Virus record (IMG/VR): IMGVR_UViG_3300030116_001053
Coordinates: 1-29,475 of that record
Strand: one strand, 5' to 3'
Length of the DNA: 29,475 nucleotides
Source: a virus
The notes below the pieces were generated by a model. The model ran no database searches. It worked only from the letters and a program-made list of their open reading frames with translations, and was not told the origin of the DNA. Position numbers and translations under genes: made by a program. Positions 23,403-29,475 of this stretch are shown here, one piece after another. Positions within the stretch are counted from its first letter, which is position 1. Each line of letters begins with the position of its first letter.

Positions 23403-23897
23403 ATGCAAGTAGCGAAGATTAGTTCAGATAATAAAATAGATCAGATTGGTGAATTGAAAGTTTTGTTCCCCAATACTAGTTTTCCAGCAAACGGGCCAAA
23501 CTCAGACTGGTATACTGAAAATAATGTCATGTCTGTTACTGTTGGACTATCTTTTGATCCCGCTGAGAAAAAACAAGAACAGGTAGACCCTTACATAAGC
23601 GATGGTGTGGTGTACACGGTCAAATTAGTTGACCTAACAGATGACGAAAAAACTGCTTATACCAACGCTCAGAATGCAACTATCGCTGCTAATCAACGGG
23701 CTAGTAGAGATGCCTTGTTAGCTGAAACAGATTGGATGGTAATAAAGGCCGCAGAAACAGGTGTAGCCCTAGCTAATGATTGGAAGACTTATCGCCAGGC
23801 GCTAAGAGATTTACCTAGTCATTCTAATTGGCCTAATCTTAAATCTCCGGGGCCAGATGGTAGCGGTGATAACGATTGGCCTGTAAAGCCTAGTTAA
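23403..23897 (+). CDS. Phage tail assembly chaperone-like protein (copy 2)
   Basis: A 164-aa protein. The C-terminal half has RDALLAETDWMVIKAAETG, then DWKTYRQALRDLPSHSNWP and a final WPVKPS, the tail assembly chaperone family pattern. The N-terminal half is a small beta part (VAKISSDNKIDQIGELKVLF). It is paralogous to the 18841-19272 product in its C-terminal half only; the N-termini do not match by eye. AGGAAAAG precedes the ATG. It separates the large fibre and its neighbour from the third fibre paralogue. Confidence 0.8.
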   Translation: MQVAKISSDNKIDQIGELKVLFPNTSFPANGPNSDWYTENNVMSVTVGLSFDPAEKKQEQVDPYISDGVVYTVKLVDLTDDEKTAYTNAQNATIAANQRASRDALLAETDWMVIKAAETGVALANDWKTYRQALRDLPSHSNWPNLKSPGPDGSGDNDWPVKPS

Positions 23898-23919
23898 TGT
23901 TTAAGCCAGGAGCAAAGTA

Positions 23920-24657
23920 ATGGCAACTTATGACAACGATTTACGTCTTAAAGAAATAACAACTGGTCAGGAATCAGGCACCTGGGGCACAAGCACCAAT
24001 ACGAATCTTAGTTTAATTGCTGAAGCGTTAGGCTATGGTACAGAAGCAGTATTTGATTCTGATGCAAATAAGACTACCACAGTTGCTGATGCCGCAACTG
24101 ATCCAGCAAGATCTATGTATTACAAGGTGACCAGCAGCGCAACATTAAGCGCAACTAGAGAATTAACAATTGCCCCTAACTCTATATCTAGAGTTATGTG
24201 GATTGAAAATGCTACTACGGGATCTCAAACCATTACGATTAAGCAAGGTTCGGGAGCAACGGTTGACATAAACACTGGCAAAACAAAGATTGTTTATCTA
24301 GATGGTGCAGGCAGTAGCGCAGCAGTGGTTGATGCACTGAGTCTTGTCGATACATCAGGTTCAATTGGATTAGATTCAACTGTTAGAACATCTGCTTTTA
24401 CGGCGGTTAAAAACAACAGTTACATGATTGACACAAGTTCTGGCACTTTTGATATTACATTGCCAGCTTCTCCTGCTGTAGGAGATAAAGTCGGCTTTAT
24501 GGATGTGGAAAGTAACTTTGACGTTAACGCAGCAACTTTGTTGAGGAATAGCTCTAAATTATTTAACGCAGCATCAGATGGTACGATTGACATTAAAGGC
24601 TATGCAGGTGTCCTAGTGTATACAGGATCAACGTATGGCTGGATGCCAATGTTCTAA
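23920..24657 (+). CDS. Tail fibre protein (third paralogue, short)
   Basis: A 245-aa protein with CAGGAG before the ATG. Residues 1-138 (MATYDNDLRLKEITTGQESG to KIVYLDGAGSSAAVVD) are paralogous to residues 1-135 of the 16253-17899 fibre. The rest is a different short C-terminal domain with YMIDTSSGTFDITLPASPAV and an end with YTGSTYGWMPMF. It looks like the same anchor module joined to a different tip. It could be a second fibre type or a stub that competes for the same attachment site. Confidence 0.8.
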   Translation: MATYDNDLRLKEITTGQESGTWGTSTNTNLSLIAEALGYGTEAVFDSDANKTTTVADAATDPARSMYYKVTSSATLSATRELTIAPNSISRVMWIENATTGSQTITIKQGSGATVDINTGKTKIVYLDGAGSSAAVVDALSLVDTSGSIGLDSTVRTSAFTAVKNNSYMIDTSSGTFDITLPASPAVGDKVGFMDVESNFDVNAATLLRNSSKLFNAASDGTIDIKGYAGVLVYTGSTYGWMPMF

Positions 24658-24669
24658 GGAGAAATAATT

Positions 24670-25065
24670 ATGGCAGCACTTTCAAGTTTAGTGGCAGGAG
24701 CACCAGCAGTGCAGGTTGGCCATTTCACCACAAACCCCTCAACAGGAACCCAGGCGATTACAGGCATTGGATTTAAACCAAAATGGATAATGGTTGTAGG
24801 TGCTCAAGATACAGCAGCTAGTGCATTAGAGTGCATTTGTGGGTATTACGATGGCACAACTTATTTTACTCACGGCCATACAATCAATAATGCCGCTACC
24901 AGTGTAATTTATCAAAGCACAAATGCCGCTGCTCTTTATCAAGTTTATGATGTTTCTGCAAATAATAATGTTGGAACAGTATCTTCTTTTGATGCAGATG
25001 GTTTTACGATTAATAAAACCTCTGCTAGCAATGAATTAAAAGTTTTTTACATAGTAGGTCGATAA
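24670..25065 (+). CDS. Putative fibre-tip or small virion protein
   Basis: A 131-aa beta-rich protein with AAGGAG (24656-24661) 8 bases before the ATG, one of the best ribosome sites in the fibre island. The core HFTTNPSTGTQAITGIGFKP followed by KWIMVVGAQDT resembles the stand-alone or C-terminal domains found at phage fibre tips. The end has FDADGFTINKTSASNELKVF. It is the last gene before the lysis cassette. Confidence 0.65.
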   Translation: MAALSSLVAGAPAVQVGHFTTNPSTGTQAITGIGFKPKWIMVVGAQDTAASALECICGYYDGTTYFTHGHTINNAATSVIYQSTNAAALYQVYDVSANNNVGTVSSFDADGFTINKTSASNELKVFYIVGR

Positions 25066-25067
25066 GA

Positions 25068-25250
25068 TTGGATAAGCTCGAGTCTCATGAAAAAGAGTGC
25101 GCGTTACGTTTCAAGGCGATAGAAGAACGCCTAGAGCGTGGCAGTGCGCGTATGGATCGTATGGAGGCTCGAATGAATAGTTTGTTTATGGTGACAGTTG
25201 GAGTTTACCCGTTTATTTTAGCATCTGTGTTTCTAGCGCGGTATCTGTGA
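25068..25250 (+). CDS. Small tail-anchored membrane protein, XhlA-like architecture
   Basis: A 60-aa protein beginning with TTG two bases after the upstream stop. The N-terminal 40 residues are a charged amphipathic helix (MDKLESHEKECALRFKAIEE). The C-terminal 20 form one hydrophobic helix with FMVTVGVYPFILASVF. No in-frame ATG precedes the conserved-looking HEKECALR segment, so TTG is the probable start; a nearby ATG (25088) is out of frame. A cytoplasmic coil plus one C-terminal membrane helix is the layout of XhlA-type lysis proteins. It opens the lysis cassette. Family membership is not proven. Confidence 0.65.
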   Translation: MDKLESHEKECALRFKAIEERLERGSARMDRMEARMNSLFMVTVGVYPFILASVFLARYL

Positions 25251-25256
25251 AGACCC

Positions 25257-25718
25257 ATGTTAGAAGTCGCAGCAGTTCTGTCGGCCCTGAAGGCTCTGAA
25301 CGAAGGATTAGCTACCCTCAAGGAAACAGCGGGGCATGGTAAAAGTTTACAAGGGCTGGTTGGTAAATGGGGAGAGGCAACCGAAAAATATAACGATGTA
25401 GAAAGAGCCAAAGCTGGCAAAATGAGCTACAAAGAAGCTCTGGCTATGGAAAGTGCCAAGCGCCAGCTAGAGAACTTTGACAGGCAGTTCAAGGACATAT
25501 GCCTGATTCAAGGTCAAGGAGATCTTTATAATAGTGTTAAAGCTAGGATGCAAGAGTCTCGCATAGCCCACGAAAAAGAAGTTGCAAGGATTAGAAGAAG
25601 AAGGAAAGAGATCAAAGGATACATACAACTTGGTGGCACAATCGCATTCGCATGGGTGTTTTTTATGTGTTGTGTTTGGGCAGTAGTGTGGGTATTGGAG
25701 AACAGCCCCGTTGAATGA
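25257..25718 (+). CDS. Helical protein with C-terminal membrane anchor
   Basis: A 153-aa protein. Residues 1-30 are a hydrophobic/amphipathic helix. Residues about 40-118 are charged and coiled-coil prone. A very basic RIRRRR (111-116) precedes a single transmembrane helix (about 123-146), so by the positive-inside rule the bulk is cytoplasmic. I recall similar proteins before lysozyme genes in marine phages, without assigned function. A lysis regulator or holin partner is possible. The ribosome site is weak; the end overlaps the next gene by ATGA. Confidence 0.7.
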   Translation: MLEVAAVLSALKALNEGLATLKETAGHGKSLQGLVGKWGEATEKYNDVERAKAGKMSYKEALAMESAKRQLENFDRQFKDICLIQGQGDLYNSVKARMQESRIAHEKEVARIRRRRKEIKGYIQLGGTIAFAWVFFMCCVWAVVWVLENSPVE

Positions 25719-25933
25719 TTATAGCCTTCTTATTAGTGGTAATAGTCAGCGGAGAAACTGTTTCTGATAACAGAATGTTGTTTGAAAGCATTTACAGATG
25801 TAATGAGTTTGCCATTGCTATTGAAGAAGGACGAGGTAGTTCAGAGAATATAAAAAGATATAGAATGCAAAATGACATTAGCGCGTACTGTATCCCTAGA
25901 ATGGTGCCAAAAGGAACGGAGTTATTTGAATGA
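25715..25933 (+). CDS. Small exported protein with two cysteines
   Basis: A 72-aa protein with a hydrophobic N-terminus (MIIAFLLVVIVSG) that is either a signal peptide or a membrane anchor. A short charged periplasmic part follows with C29 and C59, which could form a disulfide. It has ATGA overlaps at both ends, with the neighbouring membrane protein and the lipoprotein gene. The pairing of an anchored small protein with an overlapping lipoprotein gene recalls Rz/Rz1 spanins, but the expected coiled coil is not evident. Confidence 0.7.
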   Translation: MIIAFLLVVIVSGETVSDNRMLFESIYRCNEFAIAIEEGRGSSENIKRYRMQNDISAYCIPRMVPKGTELFE

Positions 25934-26121
25934 AAGTAATAGTTTTTATAGCGTTTTTATTTGTATCTAGTTGTTCTTCGATACCGACCTGTGGAACTAA
26001 ATCTGTCAAAATACAAATACCTTCTACAGTTCCTTTTTTTGCAGAACCTTTTGTCATTGAACGATCTAATGATCATGTTGACTGTGCGTTAGATCCCGAT
26101 GAAAGGAATACAAATGATTAG
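25930..26121 (+). CDS. Small lipoprotein, possible outer-membrane spanin subunit
   Basis: A 63-aa protein with a lipoprotein signal: MKVIVFIAFLFVSSC, lipobox VSSC with lipidated C15. The mature part is 49 residues with prolines (IPTCGTKSVKIQIPSTVPFF) and two more cysteines (C21 and C52). Size and location in a lysis region fit an o-spanin, which joins the outer membrane to an inner-membrane partner in Gram-negative lysis. A Gram-negative host is therefore likely. It overlaps the previous gene by 4 bases and the lipase gene by 8. Confidence 0.7.
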   Translation: MKVIVFIAFLFVSSCSSIPTCGTKSVKIQIPSTVPFFAEPFVIERSNDHVDCALDPDERNTND

Positions 26122-26689
26122 TCACCAAGACCTCAGTCATTATTGCGCTGAAAGCTATCGAGAGTCGGACTTTGAAGAAGCTAATATCGAAGTCATTGTC
26201 AGGGAGAATGTATTTGCTTTTCGCGGAACAGATGAACCCAAAGACGCGCTCCGTGATTTGAGAATCCTGCCATTGTGGACACGTGAACTCGGCTGGTGTC
26301 CGGCAGGCTTTCTTAAAGCAAGTCGGCGGCTGGTCAACAAGGTCACCAGTGTTTGTTTAGAGCGAGACATAGACCATAAAAAGATTGAGTTGACAGGCCA
26401 TAGCTTGGGTGGAGCAGTTGCTCTAATCGTTGGTGCTCTGATGACCAGGGATGAGATACCACCGTTACAAATCGTAACATTTGGCGCACCCAGATGTGGA
26501 CGATTAAAGATATTAGACGGGGTTCCAGTGACGCAATACAGACACGGCAAGGATATTGTGCCGTTGGTTCCCCCTCTAATGCGAAGACACACTAAGCTGT
26601 TAGAGTTTGGCAAGCCCGGTAAAAGCCTGATCAAAGATCACTATATGCTTAACTATGTAAAGATGAATAAATCACCGGATCATTACTAA
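26114..26689 (+). CDS. Class 3 lipase-like alpha/beta hydrolase
   Basis: A 191-aa hydrolase. The nucleophile elbow is GHSLGG (95-100, S97); the likely acid is D147 in HGKDIVP and the histidine H176 in KDHY. FAFRGTD (34-40) is the strand and turn typical of class 3 lipases, and ALRDLR and GWCPAGFLKAS follow as in that family. Predicted action is ester hydrolysis of a lipid or lipid-like substrate. It has no signal peptide, so it would stay in the cytoplasm until a holin opens the membrane. The start at 26114 is set by AAGGA 6 bases upstream. It is embedded between a lipoprotein and a holin candidate. The protein is shorter than most secreted lipases and has no visible lid. Confidence 0.85.
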   Translation: MISHQDLSHYCAESYRESDFEEANIEVIVRENVFAFRGTDEPKDALRDLRILPLWTRELGWCPAGFLKASRRLVNKVTSVCLERDIDHKKIELTGHSLGGAVALIVGALMTRDEIPPLQIVTFGAPRCGRLKILDGVPVTQYRHGKDIVPLVPPLMRRHTKLLEFGKPGKSLIKDHYMLNYVKMNKSPDHY

Positions 26690-27018
26690 TGAATCCTAAA
26701 AAACTAGAACCAGAAAGCAGCTACGCTAGATATGACACTGACGGTGACGGTGTGGTGACTGATGATGAGTTGGAGATAAGCGCAAGACTTCAGGAGCTTG
26801 AGATGCTCCATGAAAAGAGTACGGCTCAAAGGAATATGGTTTGGTTCGCCTTATTTGGAATGCTCCTGTACCCGTCTGGCGTAGCTATCTGCTCTTTTTT
26901 AAACATGGACGATGCCGCCGTTCTGCTAAGTGATATGGCAAATATGTATTTTCTGGCGACTGGAGGTGTTGTCAGTGTGTTCTTTGGAAGTCAGGTATTT
27001 GCAGGTAAGAACAAATGA
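26689..27018 (+). CDS. EF-hand protein with two membrane helices, holin candidate
   Basis: A 109-aa protein. Residues 16-27 (DTDGDGVVTDDE) are a textbook EF-hand calcium loop with ligands at D16, D18, D20, V22 (backbone), T24 and E27. A charged helix follows (28-48), then two hydrophobic helices (about 50-70 and 84-104) and a basic end (AGKNK). Two helices plus a soluble N-terminal part, next to a signal-less lysozyme, suit a class II-like holin. The same layout recurs in marine phages as I recall. It has TAATG and ATGA overlaps with the genes on either side. Confidence 0.78.
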   Translation: MNPKKLEPESSYARYDTDGDGVVTDDELEISARLQELEMLHEKSTAQRNMVWFALFGMLLYPSGVAICSFLNMDDAAVLLSDMANMYFLATGGVVSVFFGSQVFAGKNK

Positions 27019-27083
27019 TGGATCTGGCAGTAGGAATGCTACTAGGTTTTTGTATTGGTTACATAGTTGCGAGGTATAGATGA
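27015..27083 (+). CDS. 22-residue single-helix membrane peptide
   Basis: A tiny frame, ATG at 27015 to TGA at 27083, coding MMDLAVGMLLGFCIG and ending VARYR. It has ATGA overlaps on both sides (27015-27018 and 27080-27083) and fills the gap between the holin candidate and the lysozyme exactly. AGGTAAG lies about 6-8 bases upstream. The peptide is one glycine-containing hydrophobic helix with a basic C-terminus, as for a membrane-inserted microprotein or holin regulator. A second ATG (27018) would give 21 residues. Gene prediction programs normally skip frames this short. Confidence 0.6.
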   Translation: MMDLAVGMLLGFCIGYIVARYR

Positions 27084-27571
27084 GCGTTGATGTAACACAA
27101 GTATATGAAGAGATAGCTGCTGACGAAGGAAAGGTATTACATAAGTATCTTTGCTCAGAGTCGCATCCAACCATAGGGATTGGCCATAAGGTTTTAAACA
27201 CTGACGCAGAAGCTAATCTGCCAATCCATGGTGTTTACGATGATGTGCCTGAAGAAGAATGTATTACGGAAGAACGATGTTATGAGCTCTTTCAAAATGA
27301 CATACAATTAGCGATCGATGGATGTAAAAGCTTGTACCATAACTGGGAAGAAATCCCACAAGAAATGCGTCACATCTTGGTTAATATGTGTTTTCAATTA
27401 GGCCGGACTGGACTTAGCCGGTTCAAGAATATGAATGCAGGTGTTGCTCAGGAAGCCTGGGGTATTGTCTCTTTAGAAATGATGGACTCTCGATGGGCGC
27501 AACAAACACCGGAAAGAGCTACACGTTTACGCGATCGTGTTCTAGTAATGATGAATGACTTAGAAGGTTAA
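27080..27571 (+). CDS. T4-type lysozyme endolysin (glycoside hydrolase 24)
   Basis: A 163-aa muramidase that cleaves the peptidoglycan glycan chain at lysis. The catalytic pattern is E16 (ADEGK), then 8 residues, C25, then 5 residues, T31 (PTIGIGH). The usual aspartate at the second position is cysteine, a natural variant of the E-D/C-T triad. The length matches T4 lysozyme (164 aa), and the C-terminal half has LVNMCFQLGRTGLSRFKNM and SRWAQQTPERATRLRDRV, as in the family. It has no signal sequence, so it needs a holin. The ribosome site GAGG (27071-27074) overlaps the micro-ORF. Confidence 0.93.
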   Translation: MSVDVTQVYEEIAADEGKVLHKYLCSESHPTIGIGHKVLNTDAEANLPIHGVYDDVPEEECITEERCYELFQNDIQLAIDGCKSLYHNWEEIPQEMRHILVNMCFQLGRTGLSRFKNMNAGVAQEAWGIVSLEMMDSRWAQQTPERATRLRDRVLVMMNDLEG

Positions 27572-27572
27572 T

Positions 27573-29435
27573 ATGCCATTACAACCTTTAGATTTTAGAC
27601 CAGGGATTAACAAAGAAAGCACAAGCTATACTGCTGAAGGCGGTTGGTTTGATGGCAATCTTGTTCGATTTCGCAAAGGGTTTGCTGAAAAGATAGGCGG
27701 TTGGCAAAAATATGTGTCACCTTCATACGAAGGAACTGGCAGAAAATTACATAATTGGGTCAATCTTGCTGGTACAAAATTGCTTGGATTAGGAACTAGG
27801 CTAAAGTTATATATTCAAGAGGGCAATAGTTACAGTGACATTACGCCAATCAGATTAACTACTGGTGCAGGTGACGTTACGTTTGCTGCTACTAATGGGT
27901 CTTCAACAATCACAGTAACTGATGCTTCACATGGAGCAGTCGCAGATGATTTTGTTACATTCTCTGGGGCAGCAACATTAGGCGGTCTTATTACCGCTGA
28001 TGTTTTAAACCAAGAGTATCAGATCGCAACAGTGCCAACTACTAACACTTATACTATTACCGCTAAAGACACTTCTGGTTCTACAGTTACCGCAAATTCT
28101 AGTGATTCAGGCAATGGGGGCGGATCCACAGTAGGTGCTTATCAAATCAATGTTGGTCTTGATGTCTTCGTTGATGGTACAGGTTGGGGTGTAAACGCTT
28201 GGGGTGACAGCACTTGGGGATCAACTAGTTCCTTGGTTGCTACTAATCAATTACGTTTGTGGTCCATGGATAACTTTGGTGAAGATCTGATTGCCAATCC
28301 TCGAGCAGGCAGTATTTATTATTGGGATAACAGCACAGGCATTTCAACTAGAGCAATACCATTAACATCTTTATCAGGCGCAAACATGGTTCCTACTAAA
28401 GGACTTCAAGTGATTGTGTCTGACGTAGATCGCCATGTCTTGGTGTTAGGCGCAGACCCTATTGAAAACGGTGCAAGAAGTGGCAGCATTGATCCTCTCC
28501 TTATCGCTTTCTCTGACCAGGAGAACGCAGCAGAATGGGAGCCTCGATCAACAAACACGGCTGGTTCGTTACGATGTTCTGCTGGTTCAGAAATTATAGG
28601 TGGCATCAGGGCTAGACAGGAGACATTAATCTGGACTGATGTCGCTTTGTACAGCTTACAGTTTATCGGAACGCCTTTAACTTTTGGCCTTAATCTTGTG
28701 AACGAAGGTGTCACCCTTATCGGGCCAAACTGTGCGGTCAATACACCGGCTGGCATATTCTGGATGGATCGAAAAGGTTTCTATCGTTATGCGGGTACAG
28801 TGCAAAGTGTGCCATGCACAGTACAATCTTATGTTTATGATGACTTTAATCAATCACAGTCTTATCAGTTCTTTGGGTATGTTAATAAAGAGTTTGATGA
28901 GGTTGGCTGGTTTTATTGCTCTTCCGGCTCAGACTCTATTGATCGTTATGTTACTTATAACTATGAAGAAAACAGTTGGGCAATTGGACAGTTATCCAGA
29001 ACTGCCTGGGTTGATGAAGGTATTTTCGCAAACCCAATAGCAGCGGGTAAGAGTAGCAGCACACCATACTTGTATAGCCATGAAATCGGTAACGATGACG
29101 ATGGTTCTGCCATGACATCTGTGTATATCCAATCAGGCGATTTTGATTTAGGTGATGGCGAAGATTTTCAGTTTATTAAACGCATGATTCCAGACGTTAA
29201 ATTTACTGGATCGGGCGGTAGCGGTCAGGCCATCAGCGCAGTCTTAAAAGTTAGAAACTATCCTGGTGATTCATTTACTACAGATCAGACTACATCGTTT
29301 ACAGGTAGCACAACAAAGATAGATATGAGGGCCAGAGGCAGGCAAGCCGCTTTGCGGTTTGAGGCTGAAGATTCTGGCGTTGGCTTTAGATTAGGTCGAA
29401 ACAGGCTAGATATGCAGCCTAATGGTAAGCGTTAA
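27573..29435 (+). CDS. Putative tail nozzle/hub protein, P22 gp10-like
   Basis: A 620-aa virion protein beginning MPLQPLDFRPGINKESTSYT. The segment AEGGWFDGNLVRFRKGFAEK followed by IGGW is a pattern I know from large tail proteins of short-tailed phages related to P22 gp10 (tail stabilisation). Residues about 95-190 contain an Ig-like Thr/Val-rich insert (FAATNGSSTITVTDASHGAV). The rest is a repetitive beta sequence suggestive of a propeller (LRLWSMDNFGEDLIANPRAG onward). GAAGG precedes the ATG. Being separated from the other neck genes by fibres and lysis genes is unusual. The gp10 relation is by pattern and should be tested. Confidence 0.7.
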   Translation: MPLQPLDFRPGINKESTSYTAEGGWFDGNLVRFRKGFAEKIGGWQKYVSPSYEGTGRKLHNWVNLAGTKLLGLGTRLKLYIQEGNSYSDITPIRLTTGAGDVTFAATNGSSTITVTDASHGAVADDFVTFSGAATLGGLITADVLNQEYQIATVPTTNTYTITAKDTSGSTVTANSSDSGNGGGSTVGAYQINVGLDVFVDGTGWGVNAWGDSTWGSTSSLVATNQLRLWSMDNFGEDLIANPRAGSIYYWDNSTGISTRAIPLTSLSGANMVPTKGLQVIVSDVDRHVLVLGADPIENGARSGSIDPLLIAFSDQENAAEWEPRSTNTAGSLRCSAGSEIIGGIRARQETLIWTDVALYSLQFIGTPLTFGLNLVNEGVTLIGPNCAVNTPAGIFWMDRKGFYRYAGTVQSVPCTVQSYVYDDFNQSQSYQFFGYVNKEFDEVGWFYCSSGSDSIDRYVTYNYEENSWAIGQLSRTAWVDEGIFANPIAAGKSSSTPYLYSHEIGNDDDGSAMTSVYIQSGDFDLGDGEDFQFIKRMIPDVKFTGSGGSGQAISAVLKVRNYPGDSFTTDQTTSFTGSTTKIDMRARGRQAALRFEAEDSGVGFRLGRNRLDMQPNGKR

Positions 29436-29475
29436 TGGCCAAGATTCTTCAAACTAATTTACCAATTGCTCAAGA
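29435..29475 (+). CDS. 5' end of the next late gene (partial)
   Basis: ATG at 29435 overlaps the tail gene stop by one base (TAATG) and codes MAKILQTNLPIAQ before the window ends. Strand, spacing and coupling support a real gene of the same operon. Thirteen residues are too few for a family call. Confidence 0.65.
   Translation, partial: MAKILQTNLPIAQ

Noticed and set aside
16253-24657. Diversity-generating retroelement acting on the fibres
   Set aside because: No reverse transcriptase gene and no template/variable repeat pair is visible. The similarities found are ordinary paralogous modules.
26155-26634. 159-codon minus-strand frame opposite the lipase gene
   Set aside because: The lipase catalytic motifs are on the plus strand. 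The antisense product shows no domain or start signal.
1-29475. Prophage with integration genes or attachment sites
   Set aside because: No integrase, excisionase, repressor or tRNA is present in the window, so a temperate lifestyle cannot be supported from here.

Overview
This window is the late (morphogenesis and lysis) region of a tailed double-stranded DNA bacteriophage, probably a podovirus-like marine phage. It is inferred from gene content and from recalled resemblance to uncultured marine phages, not from a search. The order terminase, portal, scaffold, major capsid, head-tail adaptors, fibres is a classic phage head/tail order. Two adaptor-like genes and a P22 gp10-like tail gene, with no tape-measure gene, point to a short tail. 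No integrase, repressor, replication gene, tRNA or CRISPR array is visible. The host is probably Gram-negative: there is a small lipoprotein in the lysis cassette, a GroES-like co-chaperonin, and an upstream repeat of a kind I associate with gammaproteobacterial genomes (recollection only).

Layout. Positions 1-76 hold the 5' end of a minus-strand gene with a good ribosome binding site. Positions 77-441 form the only long non-coding stretch. It carries a 24-bp perfect palindrome, a candidate minus-strand promoter, four direct copies of GGGTCAGGTCTTGAA and a candidate promoter for everything to the right. From 442 to the end every gene lies on the plus strand and is tightly packed, often with ATGA or TAATG start/stop overlaps. 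Packaging and head genes run from 442 to 12066: terminase large subunit, two lysine-rich disordered proteins sharing a C-terminal tag, portal, small proteins, GroES-like protein, scaffold, an accessory head protein and a Mu gpT-like major capsid protein. A strong intrinsic terminator and a new TATAAT box follow the capsid gene.

Positions 12157-16249 hold virion proteins and head-tail adaptors. Positions 16253-25065 are a fibre island: paralogous fibres with exchanged N- and C-terminal modules, two polyglycine-type adhesins (one with three LamG-like domains), and two paralogous tail assembly chaperones. Positions 25068-27571 are a dense eight-gene cassette that I read as lysis functions. It contains several tiny membrane proteins, a lipoprotein, a class 3 lipase-like hydrolase, an EF-hand/two-TM holin candidate, a 22-residue one-helix peptide and a T4-type lysozyme. 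The tail nozzle-like gene (27573-29435) follows, and a last gene is cut by the right edge.

The most notable parts are the lysis cassette with a lipase and microproteins, the repeat/palindrome region before the terminase gene, the family of basic proteins with a common C-terminal tag between terminase and portal, and the modular fibre paralogues. All functional calls rest on motif reading by eye; no homology search was run.
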